64,000 bases of DNA from Thauera sp. 2A1 (lineage in GTDB: Bacteria > Pseudomonadota > Gammaproteobacteria > Burkholderiales > Rhodocyclaceae): positions 62,001 to 126,000 of the forward strand of contig NZ_SSXV01000008.1 of the NCBI RefSeq assembly GCF_009469595.2, given 5' to 3'. The notes below the pieces were generated by a model. The model made no database searches. It was not told the DNA's origin and worked only from the letters and a program-made list of their open reading frames with translations. Shown here in pieces: positions 7,409-17,093 of the stretch; position 1 is the first letter of the stretch; each line of letters opens with the position of its first letter. Both the position numbers and the translations under genes were made by a program.

Positions 7409-10400
7409 GTTCGCGGTTCTGTCAGATCAAGGAAGTGAAGGCGTCCGCTGGCGTCGCCGGCGACAATCTGGCCGACGGGGAGGGCGAGCAGACAGTAGAC
7501 ATCGGCATCAGCCTCGAACCCCGCGGTGATCCGCTCGAACTGGCGCTGCCAGACCAGAACCCGATGCCCCGTGGCAGCCACCAGGCGACCGTCCGGCAGA
7601 ACCGCCAAAGCCGTCACAGGAGACCCGGCGGGGTTTTCCAGAACTTGGAATCTAACTTTGCCCCGAAGGTCCCATAGGCGGATCGTGCTATCGCTGTGTC
7701 CGGAGACCAGTCTGCCGTCCGGCAGCACCGTCAGGACATTCACTCTGCCCCCATAGGCTGCCAGCAACTCCGGATCGGCCTCGCTCCGGGGGGGCCACAG
7801 GAGAATCGTGCCATCGTTACTCGCAGAGGCCACGCGCCCGTCCGGTAACACCGCCAGGGCTTTCATCTGGAAGCCAGGGCCTTCCAGTACCTGAGGCTCA
7901 GCCCCGCCCTGGAGGTCTAACAGGCGGATCGTCCCATCGTCGCACTGGGCCACCAAGCGGCCGTCCGGAAGCACAGCCAGAGCATTAACTGCGGCGCCAT
8001 GGCAGTCCAACACCTGGGGCTCTGCAAAACTCAGAGGGGGCCAGAGGCGGACGGTCCCATCGAAGCTCCCCGAAGCCAGGCGCCCGTCCGGTAACACCGC
8101 TAATGAGAATACTGGGCCACCCTCGCCTACCGTCACCTGGAGGTCGGCCCTACCCTCGAGGTCCCAGAGGCAGATCGTACAATCGTGGCTCGCCGAGGCC
8201 ACGCGCCCGTTGGGAAGCACCGCTAGGGCATTCACCTGATCGGAGTGGCTTCTCTGCACCAGCGGTGCACCACTGCCTTGAAGGCCCCAGAGCCGGATCG
8301 TCCCATCGTCACTCCCGGAAGCCAACCGCCCGCTCGGGAGAACCGCCAGGGCATTCACCCGAACGTCGTGGCCGCCCTGCACTTGGGGTGCATTGCTACC
8401 CTGGAGACCCCACAGCCGGACCGTGCCATCGACGCCGCCCGAGGCAAGCCGTCCGTCGGGTAGGACCAAAAGGGTGCATACCCCGAGCCAATGACCTTCC
8501 AGCACCTCGGGCTCGGTCTCCCCCCGGAGATCCCACACACGGATTTTGCCATCGAAGCTCCCTGAGACGAGTCGCCCGTCTGGCAAGACCGATAGGGTAT
8601 TGACCTCGCAACCAGCACCTCTAAGCACCTGGGGCTCTGCCACACCCCGGGCGGGCCAGAGGCAGATCGTGCCATTTCCGCTGCCCGAGGCTAGCCGTCC
8701 GTCTGGCAGCGCCGCCAGTGCGCCGACCCAGGCGCCCTGGTTTTCCACCACCTGGGGCGCGCCTCCGCCCTGGAGATCCCACAGACGGATCGTGCGGTCG
8801 TAGCAGCCCGCGGCGAGCTTCCCATCAGGCAGTACGGCCAGGGCAGTTACCCCGCCGCCGTTACCTTCCAACACCCGGGGCGGGCTACCGCCCGCAAGGT
8901 CCCACAGACGGATCGTGGCGTCTCTGCTGCCCGATACTAGCCGCCCGTCCGGTAGCACCGCCAGAGCCTTGACCCAACCTCCATGGCCTTCCAATACCTG
9001 GGACTCAATCCCTTTCGAGAGATCCCACAGGCGGATCGTATGATCGATGCTCCCAGAGGCTAGGCGCCCGTCGGGCAGTATCGCAAGGGCGCTCACATCG
9101 CCGCCATGGCCTTCCAGAACACCGAGCAACGCGGTTTCGAGCCGCAAGCTGGCGGTCGATGGCAGCAGGACGGTAGCGGGCGAGCCCGCCACCTTTTTGC
9201 GAACGCTAGTGCAAAGTGCAGAAATTCCGGGGATCAAAGCCCGCCCGTTCAGCCGGCCCAGCACCTGTGCTGCCAACTGCCCAGGATCACGCCGCAGCAC
9301 ATGGGCGGAGTTGCGCAAGCAAGCCGCTAGCAAGCTACCGAAGCCGTCCTCGGCCAGATGCCGGCAGTCGCCAATGAGGGCATCCGCCCCGACCAGTCGC
9401 AAGCGCTCCCGCAGCCAGCAGAAGTCCTGCATCAGCATGGTGAAGGCGTTCTGGCGCTCGGTAGCGTCGGGCAGATGGGCGGCGAGGTGGCGCACCAGGT
9501 AGTCGAAGCGGTGGATGCTCCCTTCAGCAATCCGTTGGAGGACCCGCTGGTGGATGCCCGCCTCTGCCTCTGCCAGATCCACGGCAAAGGGCCCCGCGCG
9601 GGGGAAGCCTTCTTCGTTCTCCCGGCTCAGCCATTCGGAGATTGAGAAATGCTCGAACGTATAGCCTCTCCGGCGCTGGACGATGAAGTCCGGCAGGAGG
9701 GCGCGGGCGTCTTTCACGTGAGCGGGTTGACAGCCCAAGAGCTCGGCTAGGGGCTCGGCGGACACAGGCTCTCGTAGGGCGCAGAGCAGGCCCAACAGCT
9801 TGCGGTAGGGCTCGTAGTCTCGCCCGGCGCGGTCGAAGCGGCGTTCGAAGGCGTCCCGGTAGAAACCGTCCATGCCCGGCGGCAGCGCCCCGGCCTGGGC
9901 TAGGGTAAGGCGGCCGCCTTCCAGATCCCGCAGGGCGCGTGCGACGTAAAGGAACTTGCCGCCGGCCTTGTCCCGCAGCAGCGTCGCCAGCCATTCGGCG
10001 CTCTTGCCGGCAGCGGCAAGCTGCCCGGCAATGGGCTCGGCGCAGGCCCGGTTGAGGGCGAAGGCGTAAAGGTCCTCGCGGTTGTGCTGGCCCTCGGCGT
10101 CGATCTGGGCGAGGGTGAAGGCCTGTTGCAGGCGGCCGACGACTTCCGGGTTGTTACGCGAGGTCACTGCGACTTGCACCCACGGCGGCAGACGCCGGGC
10201 CTTGTTCGCCAAGAGCGTGACCAAGGTGCCGGCGCGGCGGGCATCCTCGGCATCCACCTCGAGGGCTTCATCCAGGGCATCGATGAGGATCAGGCGCGGT
10301 TTCGGCGGGGCCGGGAGGGCGGCCAGGGGGTTGAGGATGGCGGCCTCGAAGGCGCTGCCGGGGTCTTCCATGGCCTTTTCCAGGCGCTCCTGGAGTTCCG

Positions 10401-11268
10401 GCTGGGCTTCCACCTGCTCGCGGTAGCCGGGCAGCCGGTCCTGCAACTGCGCCGCCAGGCTGCGGACGAAGGTGCCGGCGCGCAGCGTTTCCCGCGTGTC
10501 GTGCTGGCAGAAGTGCCAGGCGAGGATGGCGCCGTCCGGGTTGCGGGCGACCAGTTCGGCGAAGAAGGCGGACTTGCCGACGCCGTAGTCGGCGCGGATC
10601 AGCAGGGCGCGGGAGTCCGGGTCGGCGAGCCAGGTCTGGATGTGAGCGAAGAGCCACTCCCGCCTCGCAAAGCCGCGGCGCTTGTCGATCATGTAGGCGG
10701 AGAAGTCCCAAGCGGCCGGCCAGCGGAAGGCAGATTCGCTGAGGGGGGATGTTGGCTGCTTTCCCGCAGGTCCAGCCAGTCGCTCCTTTTCCCATGCGCT
10801 CGCCGCTTCCAGGACGAGCCGTGCCAGTTCGTCGGGACTGGAAAAGAAGCGGTTGCCGTGTTCCTTGCCAACATGATCGCGAAAACGACGGATGCTGACG
10901 CCGCGGTCGCCGTCCTCCTGGAGCCGGTCGTCAAACTGCTCCAGCCAGGGCGCTTTCGAATCGAGTTGGAAAACGAGGCGGGGCAGACAGGATACCGTCG
11001 CCTGAAGGTACTCGCGCTCGGTGATCGACAGATTTTCGGGGTTGCCCTGGGCGGGAATGTAGCCGTAGCGCTTGGCCAGGATTCCAACGTAGAGGTCGCA
11101 GGACGCCACGTCCGCCAGGCATTTCGCCAGCGGTCGCCGATCGAACGCCGGGTAGTCCTCCATGACCACCAATTCGTAACCCGCCCGGCGCAGCCCCTCA
11201 TTGACCTTGGCGCGATAGTCCTTCAGGTCTTCGAAGGTGGAGGAGACATACACCCGCGTCTTGCTCAT
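7405..11268 (-). CDS. DUF4062-NACHT STAND NTPase with 14 WD40 repeats
   Basis: A 1,287-residue protein from the start at 11268, chosen because DUF4062 proteins begin with a motif like SKTRVYVSSTFEDLKDYR. Residues 1-160 are DUF4062. About 200-400 are a NACHT-type P-loop NTPase: Walker A RADYGVGKSAFF, Walker B PRLILIDALDEA, and an arginine-rich sensor segment VAVTSRNNPE. A helical region with winged-helix character follows to about 640. The rest is 14 WD40 units of almost exactly 41 residues (LAVLPDGRLASGSxDGTIRLWDL), enough for two seven-bladed propellers. STAND proteins oligomerise on sensing a ligand, and many defend against phages; here the propellers would be the sensor and DUF4062 the candidate effector. 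The very regular repeats suggest recent expansion. Confidence 0.85.
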   Translation of the reverse strand: MSKTRVYVSSTFEDLKDYRAKVNEGLRRAGYELVVMEDYPAFDRRPLAKCLADVASCDLYVGILAKRYGYIPAQGNPENLSITEREYLQATVSCLPRLVFQLDSKAPWLEQFDDRLQEDGDRGVSIRRFRDHVGKEHGNRFFSSPDELARLVLEAASAWEKERLAGPAGKQPTSPLSESAFRWPAAWDFSAYMIDKRRGFARREWLFAHIQTWLADPDSRALLIRADYGVGKSAFFAELVARNPDGAILAWHFCQHDTRETLRAGTFVRSLAAQLQDRLPGYREQVEAQPELQERLEKAMEDPGSAFEAAILNPLAALPAPPKPRLILIDALDEALEVDAEDARRAGTLVTLLANKARRLPPWVQVAVTSRNNPEVVGRLQQAFTLAQIDAEGQHNREDLYAFALNRACAEPIAGQLAAAGKSAEWLATLLRDKAGGKFLYVARALRDLEGGRLTLAQAGALPPGMDGFYRDAFERRFDRAGRDYEPYRKLLGLLCALREPVSAEPLAELLGCQPAHVKDARALLPDFIVQRRRGYTFEHFSISEWLSRENEEGFPRAGPFAVDLAEAEAGIHQRVLQRIAEGSIHRFDYLVRHLAAHLPDATERQNAFTMLMQDFCWLRERLRLVGADALIGDCRHLAEDGFGSLLAACLRNSAHVLRRDPGQLAAQVLGRLNGRALIPGISALCTSVRKKVAGSPATVLLPSTASLRLETALLGVLEGHGGDVSALAILPDGRLASGSIDHTIRLWDLSKGIESQVLEGHGGWVKALAVLPDGRLVSGSRDATIRLWDLAGGSPPRVLEGNGGGVTALAVLPDGKLAAGCYDRTIRLWDLQGGGAPQVVENQGAWVGALAALPDGRLASGSGNGTICLWPARGVAEPQVLRGAGCEVNTLSVLPDGRLVSGSFDGKIRVWDLRGETEPEVLEGHWLGVCTLLVLPDGRLASGGVDGTVRLWGLQGSNAPQVQGGHDVRVNALAVLPSGRLASGSDDGTIRLWGLQGSGAPLVQRSHSDQVNALAVLPNGRVASASHDCTICLWDLEGRADLQVTVGEGGPVFSLAVLPDGRLASGSFDGTVRLWPPLSFAEPQVLDCHGAAVNALAVLPDGRLVAQCDDGTIRLLDLQGGAEPQVLEGPGFQMKALAVLPDGRVASASNDGTILLWPPRSEADPELLAAYGGRVNVLTVLPDGRLVSGHSDSTIRLWDLRGKVRFQVLENPAGSPVTALAVLPDGRLVAATGHRVLVWQRQFERITAGFEADADVYCLLALPVGQIVAGDASGRLHFLDLTEPRT

Positions 11269-11339
11269 TCGGCTAATCTCGGGGAAGAGAAGGTCCATGC
11301 CGGGCAATTCGCCCAGCATGGCTGAACTCTAGCCGAACG

Positions 11340-11980
11340 CACCGGCGCCGTCAGTCACGGGCGCATGGCCCATAATCCTCACGGTCTGCCGAAATATCCC
11401 ACCATTCACCGCCGCGGCCCCTCGTCCCGCAGCAGCCCTCGCAGTGCACGCTTTTTCTCCAGCATGTGTTCCACCCCTCTAGGTGGCGGAGGATGGTGCA
11501 GGTGAGCACCGGGTGGGCGAGGATGAACTTGAGGAAGAACTGGCTCAGTTGCGGCATTCGATCACGGCGGCGAAATCTGGCACGGGTTTGCCGCGCACGG
11601 CGGCGAAGAGGTTACCGCCCTCGAAGGGGCGGTGGGAATCACGGCCATCCCGCGCTTAGCGGCGAGCGGTAGGAGGCGCTGCTCCACTTCGCGGCCCGAT
11701 GTAGAGTAGGCGCTCCTCGGCCTTCCAGCGCCGCCGGGTGTGCAGGTGGGCCTCCCAGTCCAGCACGTTATGGATCTGCATGAGGTCAATCCGCGGCAGG
11801 CCCCAGAGGGACATTGACCGCACCATCTGCTGCTCGCCAAGCCATGGCCTTTGAACGGCGCGTTTAACGTCCCGATTCCGTGGCTGGCAGGTGGCCGGAG
11901 CGGGGTGGGTCCGGACAAACCACATCACGAAGGCCCTTAGTCCCTCACGTACGGCTGCTGACGAACCCATACCGATCACC
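11340..11980 (-). pseudogene. Aldo/keto reductase, multiply frameshifted
   Basis: On the minus strand the pieces run in order but in different frames: GLPRIDLMQIHNVLDWEAHL and RRRWKAEERLLYIG (the LMQIHN...W....L strand typical of the AKR barrel), then REVEQRLLPLAAKRGMAVIP, then SQFFLKFILAHPVLTCTI near the C-terminus. At least two frameshifts separate them. In intact relatives these segments form one NAD(P)H-dependent oxidoreductase of the AKR family. The decay resembles that of the HAD gene nearby. Confidence 0.6.
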
Positions 11981-12295
11981 GGCCTTGCAGTGAGCGAACA
12001 GCCGGTCAGGCCGAGTTATTCACGTGGGTTATCTGGCAGGTTTCAGAGTGTAGCCGTCGATCCAATGGCAGCTATGTCGAATCGATGACCGACCGGTCAT
12101 GGCCGGGTTGAGCCAACGCGAGCTCCGAGTTGGCCTCCGTAAACCGGTCATCCAGGATAAGCCGACGAGGGAAGTCCTGACAGGGAAGCGGTGATGCAGA
12201 CGACGGCCCGAGCGCTTCGATGTGGGCCTGCGTGGTGCTCTTCAGCGCTTCGTCGATCAGCTCGCCCGATCGCAGTTGCCGACGAGCCCGCCGGG
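11981..12295. other. Gene-free stretch left of the transfer region
   Basis: The segment contains two near copies of ACCGGTCATSC-like sequence (around 12093 and 12145) and no coding frame with family character. It probably marks the junction between the patchwork left part and the IncP-like transfer block. Confidence 0.3.
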
Positions 12296-15200
12296 TCAAG
12301 CGATCCGCGCCACACGCCTGGGCTGCAGCGGCGCGTGGATGTTGTGCTCCTTCTCCGGTTCCGGTGTGTGCTCGCGCTTCAGTTCGTCCTCGTGGATCAC
12401 GCGGCTGACTTTAGCCTTCAACTGACGTTCAACGCCTTCGCGACCGAGCACGCTCCGTGTCGCCAGGTCATTGAAGTCGGTGTGCGCCTTCATGTGCTCG
12501 AGGGCCGCCATCTGCAGGTCGCTGAGCAGAGCGCCTTTCAGCTCCGCCACCTGCTGGCCGGTGAGCTTCACGCTCTCAGACGCCCCCTCAGACGCCTTCT
12601 GCGCATCCTCCAGCGCTTTGGTGGCGCGAAGGTGCGCCCGGTAGCGCTGCGGCGTAATGGGGGGCAACTCGGCGGGATAGGCGTTCTCGCCCGGTGCGAA
12701 GATCGGCAGCAGCGCCTTGCCCCCCACGGCCTTCGCGGCTTCCTCGGCTTTCACCCGACCGGCATTGGTGCCCTGCGTGAGTTCCAGTTGCCGGTCGTCG
12801 TCCCCCAGGATGAGGACGGGCTTGTCGGGAAACGTCTCGTGCAACGCCCGGGCGACTGCAGCCAGGTTCCCCGAGTCGAACGCTGCGACCGTCGCAAAGC
12901 CCAGCACCTCGGCGTTGGTGGCCGCCGTCGCGTACCCCTCGGAGATGACGAGCGCCGGGGCACGGGCGAGCGCCTCCAGGCCGCCGACCGCATGAAAGCA
13001 CCCGTCCTTGCGGCTGTCCTTCGCAAAACGCTTGGTGCCATCCTCCTGGATGTACTGCATCGTCCACTGCTTGCCATGCACATCGTAGGCGGGGATGCAG
13101 GTGGTCTTCCCCTCCTTGTCGGTGAAGACCCCGGGGTGGACCTGGATTCCCTTGCTCCGGATATACGGGGTCGGCGCCACCACCGGCGCCAGATCGGCCA
13201 GCTGCTTCACCACGCGCTGCGCCGCCGCTTCGTGCGCGCGCTCCTGCTCGCGGGCGCGGGCGGCGAGCTTGCCCGCCGCCTCGGCCGCCCACCGGGCCTT
13301 CTCCTGGTCGTCGAGGACGTAGCCTTTCGACTTCCAGGTCATCGCGACCCCGGTGCGGTTGTTCTTGATGTAGCCGGCCGGGTGGCCGTCCAGGTGCGCG
13401 ACATAGAACCCCGCCTGCTCACCCTTGCGGTCGCCCTCGACGCCGATCCGGTGCGTCCTGCCGTCCATGATCGGGTGATCGCCGCTCAGCTCGCACCCCA
13501 CCGAGCGCAGCGCGTCGGTGAACTCGTCGCGCGGGCTCATCGCCGGCGCCTGCTGCGCCGACACGTTGTCGGGCAGCCAGCGCTGCAGCCGCTCCAGGTC
13601 GGCCTTCGGGCCGGCATACCAGGACCGCGCGGCCCTGTCCCACGCGGCGCCAGCAGCCTTCGCCGCGGCCCGCTCGCCATAGGGCACGGCCAGATAGATG
13701 CGGTCCTGACCGGCCTGCGGGCCGGCACGGGGGCCCTGGCGGGGCTCTGCGGCCGCCTGCATCCATTTGGCAAAGGGCGCCCAATTGACCCCTGGGGGCA
13801 GGTACCACGCCTGTTCCTGCCGGTCCCAGCGTGCCCCGAGCGCCTTGGCCTCGTCCTTGTCCTTGTATGGAACCTGCAGGTAGGTCCGCCCGGCCTGTGC
13901 CAGATGCTCGGCGCCGTGGCCTTGCCTATCCGCCGCGGCAAGCGTTGCATCGAGGTCCGCCGCCTTGCGCGCCGCTTCGGCCGCCCGGACGTCCTCGTCC
14001 GTGCGGTCCGGATCGCGCCGGACGCGATCCTCGTGCGCACGCGCCAGGATGGCTGCCCGCTCCTGCTCGTCGTCGCTCGAATGGGCGGCAATCACGGTCA
14101 GCCGGAACGCCAGATGCTCGGCCTTGCGGGCGCTTCCGAAGTCCTGCACGAACGCGAGACGTCCATCCTCGCGCTGGGCGTAGACGCTCCAGAGCCTGGG
14201 CGCCACCCCCACATCAGTCGCCGCCACGACGTGGGTGGCGCCGTTGAACGAGACCTCGGCGCTCGCCTGCACCACGACCTGGCCGTTCCAGTCGTGTGGC
14301 AAGGCAATGTCGAAGGCGTCACGCGCCGCGCGATCGAACGCCGCCCGATCGCCGGCCTTGCGCGCCTCGCCCACCATGGCTTCCTCGCGGAGCTGCTCGA
14401 GCGGCTCGATCGCCGCCGCGATCTTCGCGTCGAGCGCATCCGGATCCTGCGGCAGTGCATGCCGCGTCCAGAACGCGTTCTGCGTGTTGAGCGGCTGCAT
14501 CGCGTCGAGGACTTCGGCGACGCGCTCGATCCGGGCGAAGTTCGCGGTCTCGAGGGCGCGCATCAGCGTGCCGTGCTCGAGCTGTTCCAGCGTCCACGTC
14601 TCGGCGACCTCCGGGGCCGCCTGTTGCGGTGCCTGCGCCATGTTCGTCTCCTGTCCTTGTTGCAGGGTCTGGAAGAGCTGTTCAGCCTTCAGGGCGAACG
14701 CCTGGGCCAGGCCCTTGCGCTCGAGATAGGGCTCGCCCATCCGCGAATCGGCCGGCTCGAGGCCAAACACGGGGGAGAGGCGGTCATGCGCCTTCTCCCG
14801 GAATTGACCAGGGTCATGACCGGTGACGTGCCCCACGGTCGTCAGGCCGCGGCTGCGCAAGGCTTCCGGCAGGGAAGCGCCCACAAAGGCCTCGAAGTGG
14901 CTGAAGGTCACTTCCGGGTCACCGAGGATTGCGTCGATGTCCACCGCCAACGCCCGGACGACGGCCGCCTCCCGGCGGGCATCCTCGAACGTGGCCGCGT
15001 TCAGCGGCGTGAAGGAACGTTCCTCGCCTTCGCGGCCCACATAGAAGAAGGTGGTGTCGCTGCGCGCGAGGCCCTGCCAGTCGGCAGGCAGCGGCTCGGC
15101 TGACGCCCAGCGGCGCAGCACGCTGGTGCTGTCGAGGAATGCGTCCGGATGCATCTGCTGTGCGGACGCACGCGCTGCATCGTCGTGCTCCAGACCCTGC

Positions 15201-16102
15201 ACCTGAACCTGCTGCTGCTGCTCGAAGGCCAGCACATAGTCCTTGATCTTCTCGGCCTCGGCCGCCGCCCGGAAAATCTCCAGCGGATCGTCCCGCAGCG
15301 CCTTGATCCATGAACCGACGTAGGCGGCGTGCTGCCCCGGATCGTGCCCGATGCCCAGCTCGTCGCCGAGGATCATCGAGGCGATCTCGGCGCGCAGCTC
15401 TTCTTTCGCGTACCCCTCGCTGCCGAACGGATGCGCGAGATCACGGGCGAGCCGGGACGCGTGCCCGGTCCAGTGCCCGAGCTCATGCAGGGCCGTCGCA
15501 TAGTAGGTGTCGGCGCCCGGAAACTGGCTGCGCTCGGGCAGGTGAATCGTGTCGGTCGCGGGCCGATAGAAGGCCCGGTTCTGCTCGCCGTGGCGGATCA
15601 CCGCCCCCGAGGCGGCCAGGATGTGCTCGGCCCGCTCGAGCGCATCCCACGCCGGCGCCGTGTGCGCCAGCGGCGGCAGACCGTCGATCTGCTCGGCATT
15701 GAACACGGTGGCGAAGAAAACGCGCGGGCGCTCGAGCTGGACGGTCTGCTTGACCGGCTCGCCGTCGCCATCAAGCACCGGGCGGCCCGCTTCGTCACGC
15801 CGGACCTGCTCTTCGCTGAACTGCCAGTACTGGACGGGCGTCCCTTTTTCGCCCTTGCGCACCTGGGCCCCAACGGCAGCGGCCTGCCGGTAAGTCATCC
15901 ACCGGTTGTCGGCGCGCCCCTGGCTCATCAGGTGAATCGCGTTAATGCCCTTGTAACGCTTGCCGGTGGTCGGATTGAGCGGCAGGACGGCGCCCGGCTC
16001 ACCGGGCGCCCACGGCCGCTGCCAGGGCGCGGTGCCGGCTTCGAGTTGGGCGATCAGGCGCTCAGCCACCGTTTCATGGAAGGGTTTCCGGGTCTCGGCC
16101 AT
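12296..16102 (-). CDS. traC: TraC-type conjugative DNA primase with ArdC/zincin and Toprim domains
   Basis: This 1,268-residue protein begins with an ArdC-like ssDNA-binding domain (residues ~5-140: ERLIAQLEAGTAPWQRPW), followed by a zincin metallopeptidase-like domain with HELGHW at 206-211. In the middle are two DUF5710-type repeats (YLQVPYKDKDEAKALGARWD and YLAVPYGERAAAKAAGAAWD). The C-terminal half carries a Toprim domain (PALVISEGYATAATNAEVLG and KPVLILGDDD), as in plasmid TraC primases that prime the transferred strand. It lies at the end of the minus-strand tra operon, 4 bases after the small gene 16107-16400. The position matches RP4 traC, but the added N-terminal ArdC module makes it a composite. 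Confidence 0.83.
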   Translation of the reverse strand: MAETRKPFHETVAERLIAQLEAGTAPWQRPWAPGEPGAVLPLNPTTGKRYKGINAIHLMSQGRADNRWMTYRQAAAVGAQVRKGEKGTPVQYWQFSEEQVRRDEAGRPVLDGDGEPVKQTVQLERPRVFFATVFNAEQIDGLPPLAHTAPAWDALERAEHILAASGAVIRHGEQNRAFYRPATDTIHLPERSQFPGADTYYATALHELGHWTGHASRLARDLAHPFGSEGYAKEELRAEIASMILGDELGIGHDPGQHAAYVGSWIKALRDDPLEIFRAAAEAEKIKDYVLAFEQQQQVQVQGLEHDDAARASAQQMHPDAFLDSTSVLRRWASAEPLPADWQGLARSDTTFFYVGREGEERSFTPLNAATFEDARREAAVVRALAVDIDAILGDPEVTFSHFEAFVGASLPEALRSRGLTTVGHVTGHDPGQFREKAHDRLSPVFGLEPADSRMGEPYLERKGLAQAFALKAEQLFQTLQQGQETNMAQAPQQAAPEVAETWTLEQLEHGTLMRALETANFARIERVAEVLDAMQPLNTQNAFWTRHALPQDPDALDAKIAAAIEPLEQLREEAMVGEARKAGDRAAFDRAARDAFDIALPHDWNGQVVVQASAEVSFNGATHVVAATDVGVAPRLWSVYAQREDGRLAFVQDFGSARKAEHLAFRLTVIAAHSSDDEQERAAILARAHEDRVRRDPDRTDEDVRAAEAARKAADLDATLAAADRQGHGAEHLAQAGRTYLQVPYKDKDEAKALGARWDRQEQAWYLPPGVNWAPFAKWMQAAAEPRQGPRAGPQAGQDRIYLAVPYGERAAAKAAGAAWDRAARSWYAGPKADLERLQRWLPDNVSAQQAPAMSPRDEFTDALRSVGCELSGDHPIMDGRTHRIGVEGDRKGEQAGFYVAHLDGHPAGYIKNNRTGVAMTWKSKGYVLDDQEKARWAAEAAGKLAARAREQERAHEAAAQRVVKQLADLAPVVAPTPYIRSKGIQVHPGVFTDKEGKTTCIPAYDVHGKQWTMQYIQEDGTKRFAKDSRKDGCFHAVGGLEALARAPALVISEGYATAATNAEVLGFATVAAFDSGNLAAVARALHETFPDKPVLILGDDDRQLELTQGTNAGRVKAEEAAKAVGGKALLPIFAPGENAYPAELPPITPQRYRAHLRATKALEDAQKASEGASESVKLTGQQVAELKGALLSDLQMAALEHMKAHTDFNDLATRSVLGREGVERQLKAKVSRVIHEDELKREHTPEPEKEHNIHAPLQPRRVARIA

Positions 16103-16106
16103 GATC

Positions 16107-16400
16107 TCAGCCCTCCCGCGCGCGACCGGGGACGGCCGGCTCGATGCGCTCGAGCTGGCTCTCGAAGGCGTCGGCTTCGCTCAGGGCGTCCTCCACGAAG
16201 GCGCCCGCGCGCTCGGCCTCGAACGGATCGAACTCGACCCGGTAGCCGGGCGTCATCGCATCGACGAATTTCGCTGAAATCGTGGCTGAAATCGCGGCGG
16301 CAATCGTGTCGCGGATCGTGCCGGAGGTCGTCCCGCTCGCAAGCTCCCGCGTATCGGCGGCGGTGGCGTCGGGATCGGGAATGGGAATGGGCTCGGTCAT
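16107..16400 (-). CDS. Small hypothetical protein in the traD/traE position
   Basis: A 97-residue acidic protein starting at an ATG with a good ribosome binding site (AGGAG, 9 bases upstream). The middle is Ala/Thr/Ile-rich ([20 protein letters not shown]), followed by a charged helix. It resembles no family I can name. By position, between traC and traF on the minus strand, it corresponds to the small poorly conserved traD/traE genes of IncP Tra1 regions. A start at 16493 is possible but lacks a visible ribosome binding site. Confidence 0.55.
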   Translation of the reverse strand: MTEPIPIPDPDATAADTRELASGTTSGTIRDTIAAAISATISAKFVDAMTPGYRVEFDPFEAERAGAFVEDALSEADAFESQLERIEPAVPGRAREG

Positions 16401-16505
16401 GGTCGGGACTCCTCTGCGTGCGGGGGGTGGAACGGTGGCGGGCGCCCTGGCGCGCCGCGTGGCGATGAACAGCGAGACGGCCGGCGCTTTCATACGGGCC
16501 TCCCG

Positions 16506-17093
16506 CTACCAGGTGAGCACCGGGGCCAGCGCCGTCACGATCTGAGCGCGGGGCAGGGGCCCGAAGTAACGCGCATCGAAGGACGTGGCGCTGATCTCCG
16601 ACATCAGCAGGACCTCCGAGGCCCCGAGCCGGTAAGGACCCGTCCGCCAGCGGGGCAGGGGCCGTCCGCCGACATCGGCCGCCCGCGGCGCCGTGAGCGC
16701 CAGCAGCACGCCATTGACCGACACCCCCACATCGGACACCGCGATCTCGTCCCCCTGCGCGGCGACGAGGCGCTTCATCAGGTAGCCGTAACCGCCCGGG
16801 CAGAAGCCCGCGCCCAGATAGCCGCGCGCCCGGGCTTCATCGAAGAGCGGGGTGGGCGGGGGACAGACCAGCACATATGCGCCGGGCATCGCGGGCGCAC
16901 GGCTCACCCGGTAGAGACCGACCGGAATGCTGCGCGTCGTGTTGATGCGCACGCCCGCCGCCTGGGCGAGCGCCGCCCCGGCGAGCACGACGACCCCCGC
17001 CAGCGCCAGGCCGGCAGCGATCCGGCCCACGGGCCCTGGCACCCGGTGCCGCCCGCGCCGCCTGCCGGGGGCGAAGGTCCGTGGCGCACTCAT
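16506..17093 (-). CDS. traF: TraF pilin-maturation peptidase (S26 family)
   Basis: This 195-residue protein has a basic N-terminus and one membrane span (GRIAAGLALAGVVVLAGAAL). The S26 nucleophile box follows (TTRSIPVGLYRVS, Ser after Arg) and then the catalytic Lys segment YLMKRLVAAQGD. In RP4, TraF removes the C-terminal peptide of pilin TrbC and closes it into a ring at the inner membrane. Its ATG overlaps the traG stop (ATGA), so translation is coupled. The substrate gene trbC is not in this window. Length is close to RP4 TraF. Confidence 0.85.
   Translation of the reverse strand: MSAPRTFAPGRRRGRHRVPGPVGRIAAGLALAGVVVLAGAALAQAAGVRINTTRSIPVGLYRVSRAPAMPGAYVLVCPPPTPLFDEARARGYLGAGFCPGGYGYLMKRLVAAQGDEIAVSDVGVSVNGVLLALTAPRAADVGGRPLPRWRTGPYRLGASEVLLMSEISATSFDARYFGPLPRAQIVTALAPVLTW

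Noticed and set aside
10084..11325. 413-codon plus-strand frame opposite the STAND gene
   Set aside because: Antisense shadow; the minus strand has DUF4062 and NACHT motifs in order.
12191..15103. Long plus-strand open frame opposite traC (970 codons)
   Set aside because: It is the antisense shadow of the traC primase in very GC-rich DNA. Composition is Arg/Leu/Gly-rich and no domain is recognisable, while traC shows clear ArdC, zincin and Toprim motifs.
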